Source: an uncultured Chloroflexota bacterium (GTDB lineage Bacteria > Chloroflexota > UBA11872). Taken from it: a DNA stretch of 64,000 bases. Within the stretch, counting starts at the first letter, position 1. Every line of letters begins with the position of its first letter. The notes below the pieces were generated by a model. It was not told where the DNA came from. It saw nothing but the letters and a program-made list of their open reading frames with translations, and made no database searches. Positions 45,943 to 54,713 of this stretch are shown in pieces. The position numbers were made by a program, and so were the translations under genes. Where the stretch lies: positions 845,899 through 909,898 of the forward strand of contig OY282448.1 in assembly GCA_958296175.1 (NCBI GenBank), given 5' to 3'.

Positions 45943-46911
45943 ATGCCCCAGCCAGACAGCCCTCCTGTGACGCTGGTCACGGGCGCGGCGGGATTCATCC
46001 CCTCGCATCTGTGCGAGGCGCTGCTGGCGCGCGGGCACCGCGTGATCGGGCTGGACGGGCTGACCGACACCTACGACCAGCGCCAGAAGCAGGCCAATCT
46101 CGACGTCCTCCAGCGGCACGCGGCGTTCGAGTTCGTGCACGGGCATCTGCTGGAAGTCGACTTGGACCCGCTGCTCGACGGCGTGCAGCACGTGTTCCAC
46201 CTGGCGGCGCGGGCCGGAGTGCGCGAGGGGTGGACCCCGACGAACTTCGACAACTACATGCGCGACAACAGCCGCTCGACCCAGCGCCTGGCCGACGCCG
46301 CGCTGCGGGCGGGGGTGGACTTGTTCAGCTTTGCTTCCACCTCCTCGATCTACGGCTTCGACCCCGCGCTGCCCACGCCCGAGGACCACGAGCTGGAACC
46401 GCGCTCGTTCTACGCCATGACCAAACTGCTGGACGAGCACCTGCTGTCCGCCTATCACCGCCTGTTCGGCCTGCCGGTGGTGGTGCTGCGGTACTACACG
46501 CTGTTCGGGCCGCGGCAGCGCCCCGACATGCTGGTGCACATCGGCTTGAAGGCCATCGCCGCCGGGGCGCCGCTGACGGTCTACGGCGACGGCGAGCAGA
46601 CGCGCGAACTGACCTACGTTGGCGACGCGGTCGACGCGCAGGTGCGCGTGCTGGACGCCCGCCCGATCGGCCAGACGTTCAACATTGGCAGCGGCCCCAC
46701 CGCGTCGGTGAACGAATTGATCGAGGAGATGGAGCGCGTGGTCGGCAAACCCGCCCGGCGCGTCTACGCCAAAGCCCACCCGGCCGACCAGCTGCACAGT
46801 CAGGCCGACACCTCCAAGGCGCGCCGCCTGCTCGGGTTCGACCCCTCCACCACCATTCGCCAGGGCATCGAGGCAGAGTTTGCATGGCTGCAGGGGATGG
46901 GGCTGCCGTAG
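45943..46911 (+). CDS. NAD-dependent epimerase/dehydratase
   Basis: A 322-residue extended short-chain dehydrogenase acting on NDP-sugars. The Rossmann motif reads VTGAAGFIPSHLCEALL, where the third glycine of G-x-x-G-x-x-G is proline. The active site has SFASTSSIYG and YAMTKLLDE (S/T...YxxxK). LRYYTLFGPRQRPDM and YVGDAVDAQ are typical of UDP-glucuronate/galacturonate epimerases. It is the first of three plus-strand polysaccharide genes and overlaps the next gene by 28 bp. A palindrome-covered promoter lies upstream. Confidence 0.88.
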   Translation: MPQPDSPPVTLVTGAAGFIPSHLCEALLARGHRVIGLDGLTDTYDQRQKQANLDVLQRHAAFEFVHGHLLEVDLDPLLDGVQHVFHLAARAGVREGWTPTNFDNYMRDNSRSTQRLADAALRAGVDLFSFASTSSIYGFDPALPTPEDHELEPRSFYAMTKLLDEHLLSAYHRLFGLPVVVLRYYTLFGPRQRPDMLVHIGLKAIAAGAPLTVYGDGEQTRELTYVGDAVDAQVRVLDARPIGQTFNIGSGPTASVNELIEEMERVVGKPARRVYAKAHPADQLHSQADTSKARRLLGFDPSTTIRQGIEAEFAWLQGMGLP

Positions 46912-48071
46912 CGCCGCCGGGGCCGAACCGCCCGATTCGAGTCCTCCACGTCATGGAGGCCACCATCGGCGGAACCAAGCGGCACTTGCTCGACCTGGCG
47001 GCGGCGGCCGACCGGGACTCGGTGCGGCTGGAGGTGGCCTGCCCGCGCGTCCGTTCCGAACCGCGCGGCGACACCTCGTTCTTCGAGGACATGACGGCGC
47101 TGGGCGTGCAGCTGCACGTGGCGCCGATGGTGCGGGCGATTCGTCCGGTCTGCGACCTGCGCGCGGCCTGGGCGCTGTGGCGGCTCATGCGGCGGCGGCG
47201 GTACGACGTGGTGCACACCCACAGCACCAAGGCCGGCGCGGTTGGCCGCGCGGCGGCGGCGCTCTGTCCGGGCGTGCGCGTGGTGCACACGCCGCACGGG
47301 TTCTACTTCCTGAACTTTCGCGCCCCGCTGGCGCGCGCCCCGCTGCGCTGGCTGGAACGCATCCTGGGGTTGGCAACCTCGGCCCTGATCGCCTTGTCGG
47401 AAAGCGAGCGCCAGGTGGCCGCCGGCGTGGTTGCCCGGCACAAGGTGCGCGTGGTGCCGCTCAGCTTTGCGCCCTTCCAGCCGCTGCCGCGCGGCCAGGC
47501 CCGCCGCCGTCTGGGGCTGCCGGCCGCGGCCCCAATCGTGGGCGCAACCGCGCGGTTCACCGAGCAAAAGGCGCCGTTCGACATTGCCGACACCTTTGCG
47601 GCCATCCACCGCCAGCGCCCGGACGTGCGTTTTCTGTGGGCCAACGACGGCGAACTGCGGCCGCAGGTCGAACAGCGCTTGCAGGCGCTGGGCGTGCGCC
47701 AGGCCGTGGAGCTGCCGGGCTACGTGCCCGACGCGCGCACCCTGCTCACGGCCGCGGACGTCTATCTCCACCTCGCCCGCTGGGAGGGCGTGCCCTATTC
47801 GATTATGGAAGCCATGACCGCCGGCGTCCCCATCGCGGCGGCGCGCGCCGTGGGCACCTCCGACCTCGTCCAGCACGAACGCACGGGACTGCTGGTCGAC
47901 CCCGGCGACACCGAAGCCGCCGCCGCGGCCGTGCTTAAACTGTTGACGCGGCCAGAGCTGGCGCGCACGCTGGCCGCGCAGGCGCGCGCCGCGATTGCGT
48001 CCAGCCACGACGGCGCGGCCATGGCGCGCGCGACCGAAAGGGTCTATCGCGATTTGCTCCTGAGGCGCTGA
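46884..48071 (+). CDS. Family 4 glycosyltransferase
   Basis: A 395-residue GT4 enzyme. VLHVMEATIGGTKRHLLDLA opens the acceptor domain, VVHTHSTKAGAVGRAAA follows, and the donor domain has VGATARFTEQKAPFDIADTF, VELPGYVPDARTLLTAADV and LHLARWEGVPYSIMEAMTAG, matching the E-x7-E nucleotide-sugar motif. It should add a sugar during surface polysaccharide assembly. ATG at 46884 lies inside the epimerase gene, so translation is likely coupled. The sugar transferase gene starts 1 bp after its stop. Confidence 0.9.
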   Translation: MAAGDGAAVAPPGPNRPIRVLHVMEATIGGTKRHLLDLAAAADRDSVRLEVACPRVRSEPRGDTSFFEDMTALGVQLHVAPMVRAIRPVCDLRAAWALWRLMRRRRYDVVHTHSTKAGAVGRAAAALCPGVRVVHTPHGFYFLNFRAPLARAPLRWLERILGLATSALIALSESERQVAAGVVARHKVRVVPLSFAPFQPLPRGQARRRLGLPAAAPIVGATARFTEQKAPFDIADTFAAIHRQRPDVRFLWANDGELRPQVEQRLQALGVRQAVELPGYVPDARTLLTAADVYLHLARWEGVPYSIMEAMTAGVPIAAARAVGTSDLVQHERTGLLVDPGDTEAAAAAVLKLLTRPELARTLAAQARAAIASSHDGAAMARATERVYRDLLLRR

Positions 48072-48072
48072 C

Positions 48073-49488
48073 GTGCGAAACCGCGCACGACGATTTGGCG
48101 GCCTGCTGGCCCTTGCCGACATCGCTCTGACCCTGCTGGCGTTGTATCTGGCCGACGTGCTGCGGCACGCCCTGCCTATCGGCGCCGGCAGTGCGGAACG
48201 CCTGCCCTGGCTCACCCTGCGCGAATACGTGATCGTGACCGCCCTCTGGGCCTTCTTCCTGCACTTCGCCCACCTGTACGACCATCGGCGCCTGCTGCGG
48301 GTCGTGGACGAAATCCGCGTGCTGCTGCCGGCCATCCTCATCGCCACCGGCGCCCTGTTCGCCGTCTTCTTCGTCGTCAAGGTCGAGTTCCTCTCCCGCC
48401 TGCTGTTCCTCTACTTCATTGCGCTGGACGCGCTGCTGCTCATCAACCTGCGCTGGCTGCTCACCCTGGTGGTGCGCAGCAACCGCATCGCCGGCCGCGG
48501 GGCGGCGCGCGTGCTGGTGGTGGGCGCCGGGCCGGTGGGCGAGCGCGTGGCGGCCATGATTCGCGAGCGCCCCTGGGCGGGGTTCCAGGTCATCGGCTTC
48601 GCCGACGACGACCCGGCCAAGCATGGCTGTCGGCTGCACGACGCCCCCGTGCTGGGCGGGTGCGACGACTTGCCCGGCCTCATCGAGCGCTGCGAGGCCG
48701 ACGAGGTTCTGATCGCCCTGCCCATGCGCGCCCACGAACGCACCCGTGAAATCGTGGTGGCGCTGGACTCCGCGCCGGTGCGCGTGCGCCTGGTGCCGGA
48801 CGTCTTCCACCTCATGTCCGGGCGCGCCATGGCCGAAGACGTGTGGGGCCTGCCCCTCATCAGTGTGCGGGCGCCCGTCATCACCGGGGTCGACCGCTTC
48901 TTCAAACGCACCTTCGACCTGCTGCTGGGCACGCTGTCTCTGGTGTTGATGGCGCCAGTGCTGGCGGTGCTGGCCCTGGCGGTGTATCTGGACGGCGGCC
49001 GGCCCGTGGTGTTCGCGCAACGCCGCGTGGGAGAAAACGGCCGCGTCTTCACCATGTTCAAGCTGCGCACCATGGTGCCGAACGCCGAAGACCAGCAGGA
49101 AGCCGCGCTGCAACGCGGCGCGGCCACCGACAAGGTCTACAAACCCTTGCTCGACCCGCGGGTCACCCGCGTCGGCCGCTTCCTGCGGCGCACCAGCCTG
49201 GACGAGCTGCCCCAGCTCTGGAACGTGCTGCGCGGCGAGATGAGCCTGGTGGGGCCGCGGCCGGAACTGCCCTGGGTGGTGGCGCGCTACCAGTCCTGGC
49301 AACGCCAGCGGCTCTCGGTGCTGCCCGGCATCACCGGCTGGTGGCAGGTCAACGGCCGCGGCGACCTGCCGCTGCACGAAAACGTCGAATACGACCTCTA
49401 CTACATCCAGAACTACACCCCCTGGCTAGACCTAACCATCCTGCTCCGCACCCTCTGGGTAGTAGCCCGCGGCCGCGGCGCCTACTGA
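48073..49488 (+). CDS. Polyprenyl-phosphate glycosylphosphotransferase (initiating sugar transferase)
   Basis: A 471-residue protein. The first 130 residues hold about four membrane helices; a CoA-binding-like domain ([17 protein letters not shown]) follows; the C-terminal bacterial sugar transferase domain has [23 protein letters not shown] and [14 protein letters not shown] followed by [13 protein letters not shown]. Such WbaP/EpsE-like enzymes load the first sugar-1-phosphate on undecaprenyl phosphate. It starts with GTG 1 bp after the GT4 gene. Its last 40 bp are echoed twice in the repeat region downstream. Confidence 0.93.
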   Translation: MRNRARRFGGLLALADIALTLLALYLADVLRHALPIGAGSAERLPWLTLREYVIVTALWAFFLHFAHLYDHRRLLRVVDEIRVLLPAILIATGALFAVFFVVKVEFLSRLLFLYFIALDALLLINLRWLLTLVVRSNRIAGRGAARVLVVGAGPVGERVAAMIRERPWAGFQVIGFADDDPAKHGCRLHDAPVLGGCDDLPGLIERCEADEVLIALPMRAHERTREIVVALDSAPVRVRLVPDVFHLMSGRAMAEDVWGLPLISVRAPVITGVDRFFKRTFDLLLGTLSLVLMAPVLAVLALAVYLDGGRPVVFAQRRVGENGRVFTMFKLRTMVPNAEDQQEAALQRGAATDKVYKPLLDPRVTRVGRFLRRTSLDELPQLWNVLRGEMSLVGPRPELPWVVARYQSWQRQRLSVLPGITGWWQVNGRGDLPLHENVEYDLYYIQNYTPWLDLTILLRTLWVVARGRGAY

Positions 49489-50028
49489 CCCGTCCCTCCT
49501 CGCCCCACGCCTGCGGGGAGAGGCTGCCACCGCCGGGCTTCGACGCCCCCTCACCCTGCCCTCTCCCTCAGGGAGAGGGAAAATCGCCGCTCCGCCTTTC
49601 TCCCGCAAGGGAGCTGCCCAGCCCTTCGCCCTCTGCCCCTCTTCCTCAGGGGAGCTGCCCTGTCTTTCTCCCTGTCCGCACCCTCGGGATCGCGTCCTGC
49701 GGCCGCGGCGGCTACGGATTCTTCCTCCCTCTCCCCGCGCCTGCGGGGAGAGGGTTGGGGTGAGGGGTCGTCCGCAGCGCGAGATGGACGGGCGCTTCCC
49801 CCGCCCCGGGCGCCTCTCCCGAGCACCAAGAGCCCGCCCAGCCGCGCCCCCTCACCCTGCCCTCTCCCCCAGGGAGAGGGAAAAGCGCCCACCCAGCCGG
49901 CGCCCCCTCACCCTGCCCTCTCCCTCAGGGAGAGGGAAAAATCGCCGCTCCGCCCTTCGCTCTCTGCCCTTCGCGCTTTGCCTTTCTCCCTCTGCACCCC
50001 TCTGGGTCGTGGCCCGCAGCCGCGGCGG
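49489..50028. repeat. Intergenic mosaic of REP-like inverted repeats and gene-end duplications
   Basis: This 540-bp region has no gene. It holds copies of an inverted repeat CCCTCTCCC...GGGAGAGGG at 49546-49583, 49727-49755, about 49855-49884 and 49903-49940. Two degenerate copies of the last 39 bp of the preceding sugar transferase gene lie at 49677-49715 and 49993-50032. The segment 49727-49884 recurs as 53767-53929. The two halves of the region look like an old duplication of roughly 320-360 bp. Confidence 0.8.
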
Positions 50029-51360
50029 CTAGGCTGGGCGGGTGCGGCGGGGGACTTCGCCGCTGGGCGGCGGGTCGGTGGCGGGGATGGTGCGGCCGTG
50101 GGTCAGGCGGCCGTCAAAGCCGTAGAAGGGGTCGTCCTTGGCCAGCGGCAGGCTCACCGGGCCGCCCGTTTCCTGCGACTTGTAGACCGCGCGGGTCAGC
50201 TCCACGTGGTGGTGCGGCACGCGCAGCGGCGCGGGCGTGGGCGGGCCGCCCAGGATGGATTCCAGCCATATCCGGCTCTGATACTCCTCGGTGGCGCGGA
50301 TTGGCGCGTCCGCCACCTCGGCTTCCAGCGCCTCCAGCCGCTGCACCAGCGCGGGGTCGTGGTTGGAGCCGAACCGCACCGTGGCCTGCCAGCCGTTCTC
50401 GCGCGACCCCAGCATCACCGTGGGAACCTCGGGGTGCGTGTATTCCTGCTGCACCACCATCGAGGCCTCGCTGCCGATCACCTCGAAGCGGTAGGTGGGG
50501 GTGAGCGGGTTGGTGTGATGCAGCAGCGACGACGACACCACCCCGCGCGCGCCGTTGGCAAACCGCACCAGCGACAGGGTCAGGTCGTCGGTTTCGATGT
50601 GCCGCAGCATCGCGCCTGCGTAGGACGTCACCTCCACGATCGGCGAGCCGACCACGAACAGGAACGGGTCGATAATGTAGCGCCCGTGGTGGAAGACCGA
50701 GGTGCCGCCTTCGCCCTCCCAGGTGCCGTGCCAGTGGCTGGCGCGGAAGTAGGGCGACTGGGGGCGGAACAGGTTCAGGTCCACGCGCGCCAGGGCCATC
50801 TGGCCCAGCAGGCCGCTGGCCGCGGCGCGCTGCGCGTGCCGCATGCCGCGGCTGTAGCGCGAGCCGACCTGCACGTGCAGCTCGATGCCGGCGGCGGCGG
50901 CCGCCGCCAGCATCTCGTCGGCTTCGGCCACGCTGCGCGCCATGGGCCCCTGGGTAAAGACGTGCACGCCCTGGGCGGCGGCGTCCAGCGTTGGCCCGCC
51001 GCGCACGGAGGGCGCGGTCAGCAGCACCATGGCGTCCACGCCGCCCTCGGCCAGCAGCTCGCGGTGATGGCCGAACGTCTGGATGTCGTTCGCGGCGGCC
51101 GCGTCGGCGGAGGCGGCCAGCGCGGTTGCCGCGGCGCGTTCGTCCTGGCTGCGCGCGCCGGCGGCCTGGGCGCGCGCGCGCGCGGCTTCGGCCTGGTAAC
51201 CGGCCGTGAGCCCGGCCGCGCGGTCGCGCGCCAGCTCGGGCGCCAGATCCGCCACGGCCACCACCTGCGCCAGCTCGTGCAAGCCCACGTAAATGTCCGT
51301 GTACATGCGGGAAATCCCGCCGCACCCCACGATGCCGATGTTCAGCGGCGCCGTTGCCAT
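50029..51360 (-). CDS. Gfo/Idh/MocA family oxidoreductase
   Basis: A 443-residue protein. NIGIVGCGGISRMYTDIY is the NAD(P)-binding motif. The place of the usual catalytic E-K-P motif reads HVFTQGPMARSVAEADEM, so the conserved lysine is missing. The C-terminal beta domain includes GGTSVFHHGRYIIDPFLFV and FEVIGSEASMVVQQ. Members oxidise or reduce sugars and inositols. An Ala-rich insert of about 40 residues lies near residues 50-90. It may have altered or lost activity. The 3' end lies in the repeat region; the methyltransferase gene lies 58 bp upstream. Confidence 0.82.
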   Translation of the reverse strand: MATAPLNIGIVGCGGISRMYTDIYVGLHELAQVVAVADLAPELARDRAAGLTAGYQAEAARARAQAAGARSQDERAAATALAASADAAAANDIQTFGHHRELLAEGGVDAMVLLTAPSVRGGPTLDAAAQGVHVFTQGPMARSVAEADEMLAAAAAAGIELHVQVGSRYSRGMRHAQRAAASGLLGQMALARVDLNLFRPQSPYFRASHWHGTWEGEGGTSVFHHGRYIIDPFLFVVGSPIVEVTSYAGAMLRHIETDDLTLSLVRFANGARGVVSSSLLHHTNPLTPTYRFEVIGSEASMVVQQEYTHPEVPTVMLGSRENGWQATVRFGSNHDPALVQRLEALEAEVADAPIRATEEYQSRIWLESILGGPPTPAPLRVPHHHVELTRAVYKSQETGGPVSLPLAKDDPFYGFDGRLTHGRTIPATDPPPSGEVPRRTRPA

Positions 51361-51418
51361 GTCGTCGCTCCTGTCGTCGCAGCCCGGGGCGCGCGTGCGC
51401 GCCGCGTCCTGGGCGAGT

Positions 51419-52159
51419 CTAGGCAGGCCGCACGCCGGCCACCACCAGCACCGGCCAGACGAAGCGGCGCGTTCCGCCCGTCTGGCGCGCGGCGAAGGCC
51501 GCGCGCGGCGCGGGGTCCGTTACGAACCTGCGCCAGAGATGCGCCCGCACGGCCGCATCGACGCCTGTGCGGGCGCACCAGGCGTCGAACTCCTGCGCCG
51601 TGCCCGTGTGTTCCGTGCGTTCCACGCGCAGACCCGCGCGTTCCACGACCTGGACCAGAGCGGCCGCCGTCCAGTTGCGCACGTGGGAAGGGTCGCGCGT
51701 TTGTTCGATGACGTGCATGGCCGCGGCGGCGGCCGGGTCGTCGGGCGAGATGGTGTCGGTTATCACCAGCCGCCCCCCTGGCGCCAGCACGCGCGCCATT
51801 TCGGCGGCGGCGGCCGGGCCGTTGGCGTAGTGGTGGAAGGCGTGGCGGCAGGTCACCACGTCGAACGCGCCGTCGGCAAAGGCCAGTCGCTGCGTGTCGC
51901 TGGCCGCCGTCCAGAGCCGCTGCGGAGCGGCGCCGCGCGCGTGGCGCAGCATGGGAAGCGCCACGTCCGCCGCCACCGTGCGCGCCTGCGCCGCCGCCAG
52001 CGCGTGGGCGGTGAAGCCGGGGCCTGTGCTCACGTCCAAGGCCAGCGCGCCGCGCAGGGGTCCGGCCAGGTCCACCGTCAGGTCCAGCGTGGGGCCTTCG
52101 CGGTGGGTCGGCGAGGCTGCATAGGCGGCCACGCGGTTGGCAAAGGCCGCGCGCGTCAT
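51419..52159 (-). CDS. Class I SAM-dependent methyltransferase
   Basis: A 246-residue methyltransferase. ALALDVSTGPGFTAHALA is motif I with the unusual S-T-G-P-G (normally G-x-G-x-G), followed by AADVALPMLRHA (motif II), DGAFDVVTCRHAFHHYAN and VLAPGGRLVITDTI (post III). It belongs to the UbiE/type 11 group, acting on small molecules. ATG at 52159 is preferred as it lies 61 bp after the aminotransferase stop; the frame runs upstream into that gene. Substrate unknown. Confidence 0.83.
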   Translation of the reverse strand: MTRAAFANRVAAYAASPTHREGPTLDLTVDLAGPLRGALALDVSTGPGFTAHALAAAQARTVAADVALPMLRHARGAAPQRLWTAASDTQRLAFADGAFDVVTCRHAFHHYANGPAAAAEMARVLAPGGRLVITDTISPDDPAAAAAMHVIEQTRDPSHVRNWTAAALVQVVERAGLRVERTEHTGTAQEFDAWCARTGVDAAVRAHLWRRFVTDPAPRAAFAARQTGGTRRFVWPVLVVAGVRPA

Positions 52160-52220
52160 ACCCCGGCCGGCCAGGCGCTCGGCTGCCCCCGCCTCGGCCG
52201 CCGCGGCAGCGCCGGCCGAG

Positions 52221-53621
52221 TCATGCGCTGGCCGGAAACGTCTCCAGCGTCTCCGCAATGGAGGCGTCCAGAATCTCCAGCATCTCGTCGACGTCCTCCG
52301 CCGTGGAGGTCAGCGGCGGCGCCAGCACGAAGATGTGGTCGCCCATGCGGCCGATCAGGCCGTTGCGCTTGGCAGTCTGCGCCACGGCGCGGCAAAGCAG
52401 CTGCGCAGCCGGCCACGGCGTGCGCGCCGCGCGGTCGCTAACGAACTCCACGCCCAGCAGCAGGCCGTGGCCGTCCACGCGCCCGATCTGCTCGTAGCGC
52501 GCGGCCAGCGCGTCCAGCCCCGCGCGCAGCCGCGCGCCCTGGGCCTGCCCGTTCGCAAGCGCGCCGTTCGTCAGCTGCCGCACCGCTTCCAGCCCGGCCG
52601 CGCAGGCCACCGGGTTGCCCGCGTAGGTGTGCCCGGCGTTGAAGTGCACGTTGTCCGCGGCCTCGCCCCAGAACGCCTGCGCAACCCGCGCCGACAGCAG
52701 CACGGCGGCCAGCGGCGCATAGCCGCTGCTGATGCCTTTGCCCACCGTCATCATGTCGGGGCAGGTGTCGTAGAGGTCGGCGCCAAACATCTCGCCCAGC
52801 CGCCCGAACCCGGTGATGACCTCGTCGAAGATCAGCAGCACCTCGTGCCGGTCGCAAATCTCGCGCAGCATCGTGAAATACTCCGGCGGCGGCACGATGA
52901 AGCCGTCGGCCGACATGATGACCGGCTCGGCCACGAAGGCGGCCACCGAGTCGGGACCTTCCGCGCGGATCACGTCGTCCACGATTGCGGCGCAGCGCAC
53001 GCCGCAGTCCGGGTAGGCCAGGCCAAAGGGGCAGCGGTAACAATCCGGCGGGTGCACGTGCACGAAGCCGGTGGGGAACGGCTCGAAGGCCAGCTTGCGC
53101 GCCGCCCCGCCGCTGGCCGCCAGCGCGCCCAGCGTTGCGCCGTGATAGCTGGCGTAGCGCGAAATCACCTTGTATTTGGAGGCATGGCCCGTCTGCCGCT
53201 GATACTGGCGCGCCAGCTTGAAGGCGGTTTCGTTCGCCTCGGAGCCGCCGGTGGTGAACTTGACGTGCGTCAGAGGCTCGGGCGTCACCTTCGCCAGCTG
53301 CTCGGCCAGCGCGATGGCCGGCTCGGTTGCCGCGTACAACGGCAGCGCCAGCGCCACCTGCTCCAGCTGCGCAGTCATGGCCTGGATGATGGGGCGGTTG
53401 CGATGGCCCAGCTGCACGGCGGCCACCGCCGACAGGCCGTCGATGTACCACTGCCCCCGGTGGTCGCGCACGCGCACCCCGTCGGCCTCGACGATCACCA
53501 GCGGGTCGTCCAGGAACGCCTTCATCTGGTTGAACTCGATCATCAGATGGTCGAGGCCGGGATAGGTCTGGGTGATCGCCGGGCCGTCCTGCCGCGCGTC
53601 GTGCATGTCCATAGCTTCCAT
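52221..53621 (-). CDS. Class III PLP-dependent aminotransferase
   Basis: A 466-residue omega-transaminase-type enzyme. VKFTTGGSEANETAFKLARQ is the PLP phosphate site; SYHGATLGALAASG, FVAEPVIMSADGFIVPP, LLIFDEVITGFGRLG and PDMMTVGKGISSGYAPLAAV (catalytic lysine in GKGIS) follow. CYRCPFGLAYPDCGVRC is a cysteine-rich insert seen in several members of this group. Substrates in the family range from amines and beta-alanine to GABA. The methyltransferase gene follows on the same strand. Confidence 0.9.
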   Translation of the reverse strand: MEAMDMHDARQDGPAITQTYPGLDHLMIEFNQMKAFLDDPLVIVEADGVRVRDHRGQWYIDGLSAVAAVQLGHRNRPIIQAMTAQLEQVALALPLYAATEPAIALAEQLAKVTPEPLTHVKFTTGGSEANETAFKLARQYQRQTGHASKYKVISRYASYHGATLGALAASGGAARKLAFEPFPTGFVHVHPPDCYRCPFGLAYPDCGVRCAAIVDDVIRAEGPDSVAAFVAEPVIMSADGFIVPPPEYFTMLREICDRHEVLLIFDEVITGFGRLGEMFGADLYDTCPDMMTVGKGISSGYAPLAAVLLSARVAQAFWGEAADNVHFNAGHTYAGNPVACAAGLEAVRQLTNGALANGQAQGARLRAGLDALAARYEQIGRVDGHGLLLGVEFVSDRAARTPWPAAQLLCRAVAQTAKRNGLIGRMGDHIFVLAPPLTSTAEDVDEMLEILDASIAETLETFPASA

Positions 53622-53766
53622 CCGCGTCGCCCAACGAGCCTACGCGCCCCGCCGCCGTCTGTCGCACAGCACGAAATCTCGCCCCTCCGGTTCCCTCGCC
53701 CCGAGCCGCGTTCCCCCTCCCCGCGCCCGCGGCGTTCGGGCGACGGCGCGCTCCACCGCGTCTTCC

Positions 53767-53929
53767 CCCTCTCCCCGCGTCTGCGGGGAGAGGGTTGGGG
53801 TGAGGGGTCGTCCGCGGTGCGAGGCGAACGGGCGCATCCCCCGCTCCGAGCGCCCCCCCCCCCCCGTGCACCAAGATCCCGCCCGGCCGCTCCCCCTCAC
53901 CCCGCCCTCTCCTCCAGGGAGAGGGAAAA
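53767..53929. repeat. Composite intergenic repeat, second copy, with a C13 run
   Basis: This segment matches 49727-49884 along its length: CCCTCTCCCCGCG...CGGGGAGAGGGTTGGGG, then GGTCGTCCGC, then GAGC...CACCAAGA and a closing CCTCCAGGGAGAGGGAAAA hairpin. It contains a run of 13 C (53853-53865) that the other copy lacks. The whole 53622-54031 gap holds no credible gene. Confidence 0.75.
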
Positions 53930-54031
53930 CACACCCTGCCTTTTCCCCCAGAGAGGGGAAAAGAAGAAAGCCGCGCCGCGCCGCCGCGGGGCGTGCCATG
54001 ATCGGCGGGCGCTCCGTCAGCGAGGCCGCTC

Positions 54032-54559
54032 ATGGTTCGCGACCTGACCGCCCACATCCGCGACGTGCCCGACTTCCCCAAGCCCGGCATCGTCTTCAAG
54101 GACATCACCCCGCTGCTGCGGGACCCCGACGCGCTGGCGGCGGCGATCGACGCGCTGGCGGCGCCGTATGCGGATGCGGACCTGGCCGCGGTGGCCGCCG
54201 TGGAATCGCGCGGGTTCATCTTCGCCTCGGCCGTCGCGCGCGTCTTGGGCTGCGGGTTCGTACCGCTGCGCAAACCCAACAAGCTGCCCGCCGCCACCAT
54301 CGCGGCGGCCTACGAGCTGGAATACGGCGTGGACACCATCGAGGCGCACACCGACGCCATCCAGCCGGGCGAGCGCGTGGTCATCGTCGACGACCTGATC
54401 GCCACCGGCGGCACCGCGGCGGCGGCCGTGGAGCTGGTCGAACGCCTGGGCGGCCAGGTGCACGGCCTCGCCTTCCTGATCGAACTCGCCTTCCTGGACG
54501 GCCGCGCCAAACTGGGCGCCTACCCCGTGCACAGCGTCTTGACCTACGACGGGGAATGA
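54032..54559 (+). CDS. apt: Adenine phosphoribosyltransferase
   Basis: A 175-residue type I phosphoribosyltransferase. IRDVPDFPKPGIVFKDITPL is the Apt N-terminal signature; ESRGFIFASAVA, PLRKPNKLPA and VVIVDDLIATGGTAAAAVEL (PRPP-binding loop) follow. It turns adenine and PRPP into AMP, and so can recover adenine released by MtnP, encoded 46 kb away in this window. It starts with ATG and is flanked by a repeat region upstream and the convergent mrp gene downstream. Confidence 0.95.
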   Translation: MVRDLTAHIRDVPDFPKPGIVFKDITPLLRDPDALAAAIDALAAPYADADLAAVAAVESRGFIFASAVARVLGCGFVPLRKPNKLPAATIAAAYELEYGVDTIEAHTDAIQPGERVVIVDDLIATGGTAAAAVELVERLGGQVHGLAFLIELAFLDGRAKLGAYPVHSVLTYDGE

Positions 54560-54713
54560 GCGCTGGCGGGGTCGGCGAGGATGACGGCGGTCGTGGAACG
54601 CGGGATGTGGACCACGGACCGAAGAGCAGGCGGCGCGGTGAACGTCCGCAGCCTTCGTCGTCCCGCCGCGCCCTGCCGCGTTCTTCGCGGCGGCCGCGCG
54701 GCGGCCAGCGGCC

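Noticed and set aside
45669..46883. Long upstream extension of the GT4 frame (800 residues in total)
   Set aside because: The upstream part is a shadow of the epimerase gene; the glycosyltransferase domain begins right after ATG 46884.
53622..54031. Plus-strand ORFs running through the repeat region before apt
   Set aside because: They are translations of REP-like repeats and a C13 run; Apt has its own start at 54032.
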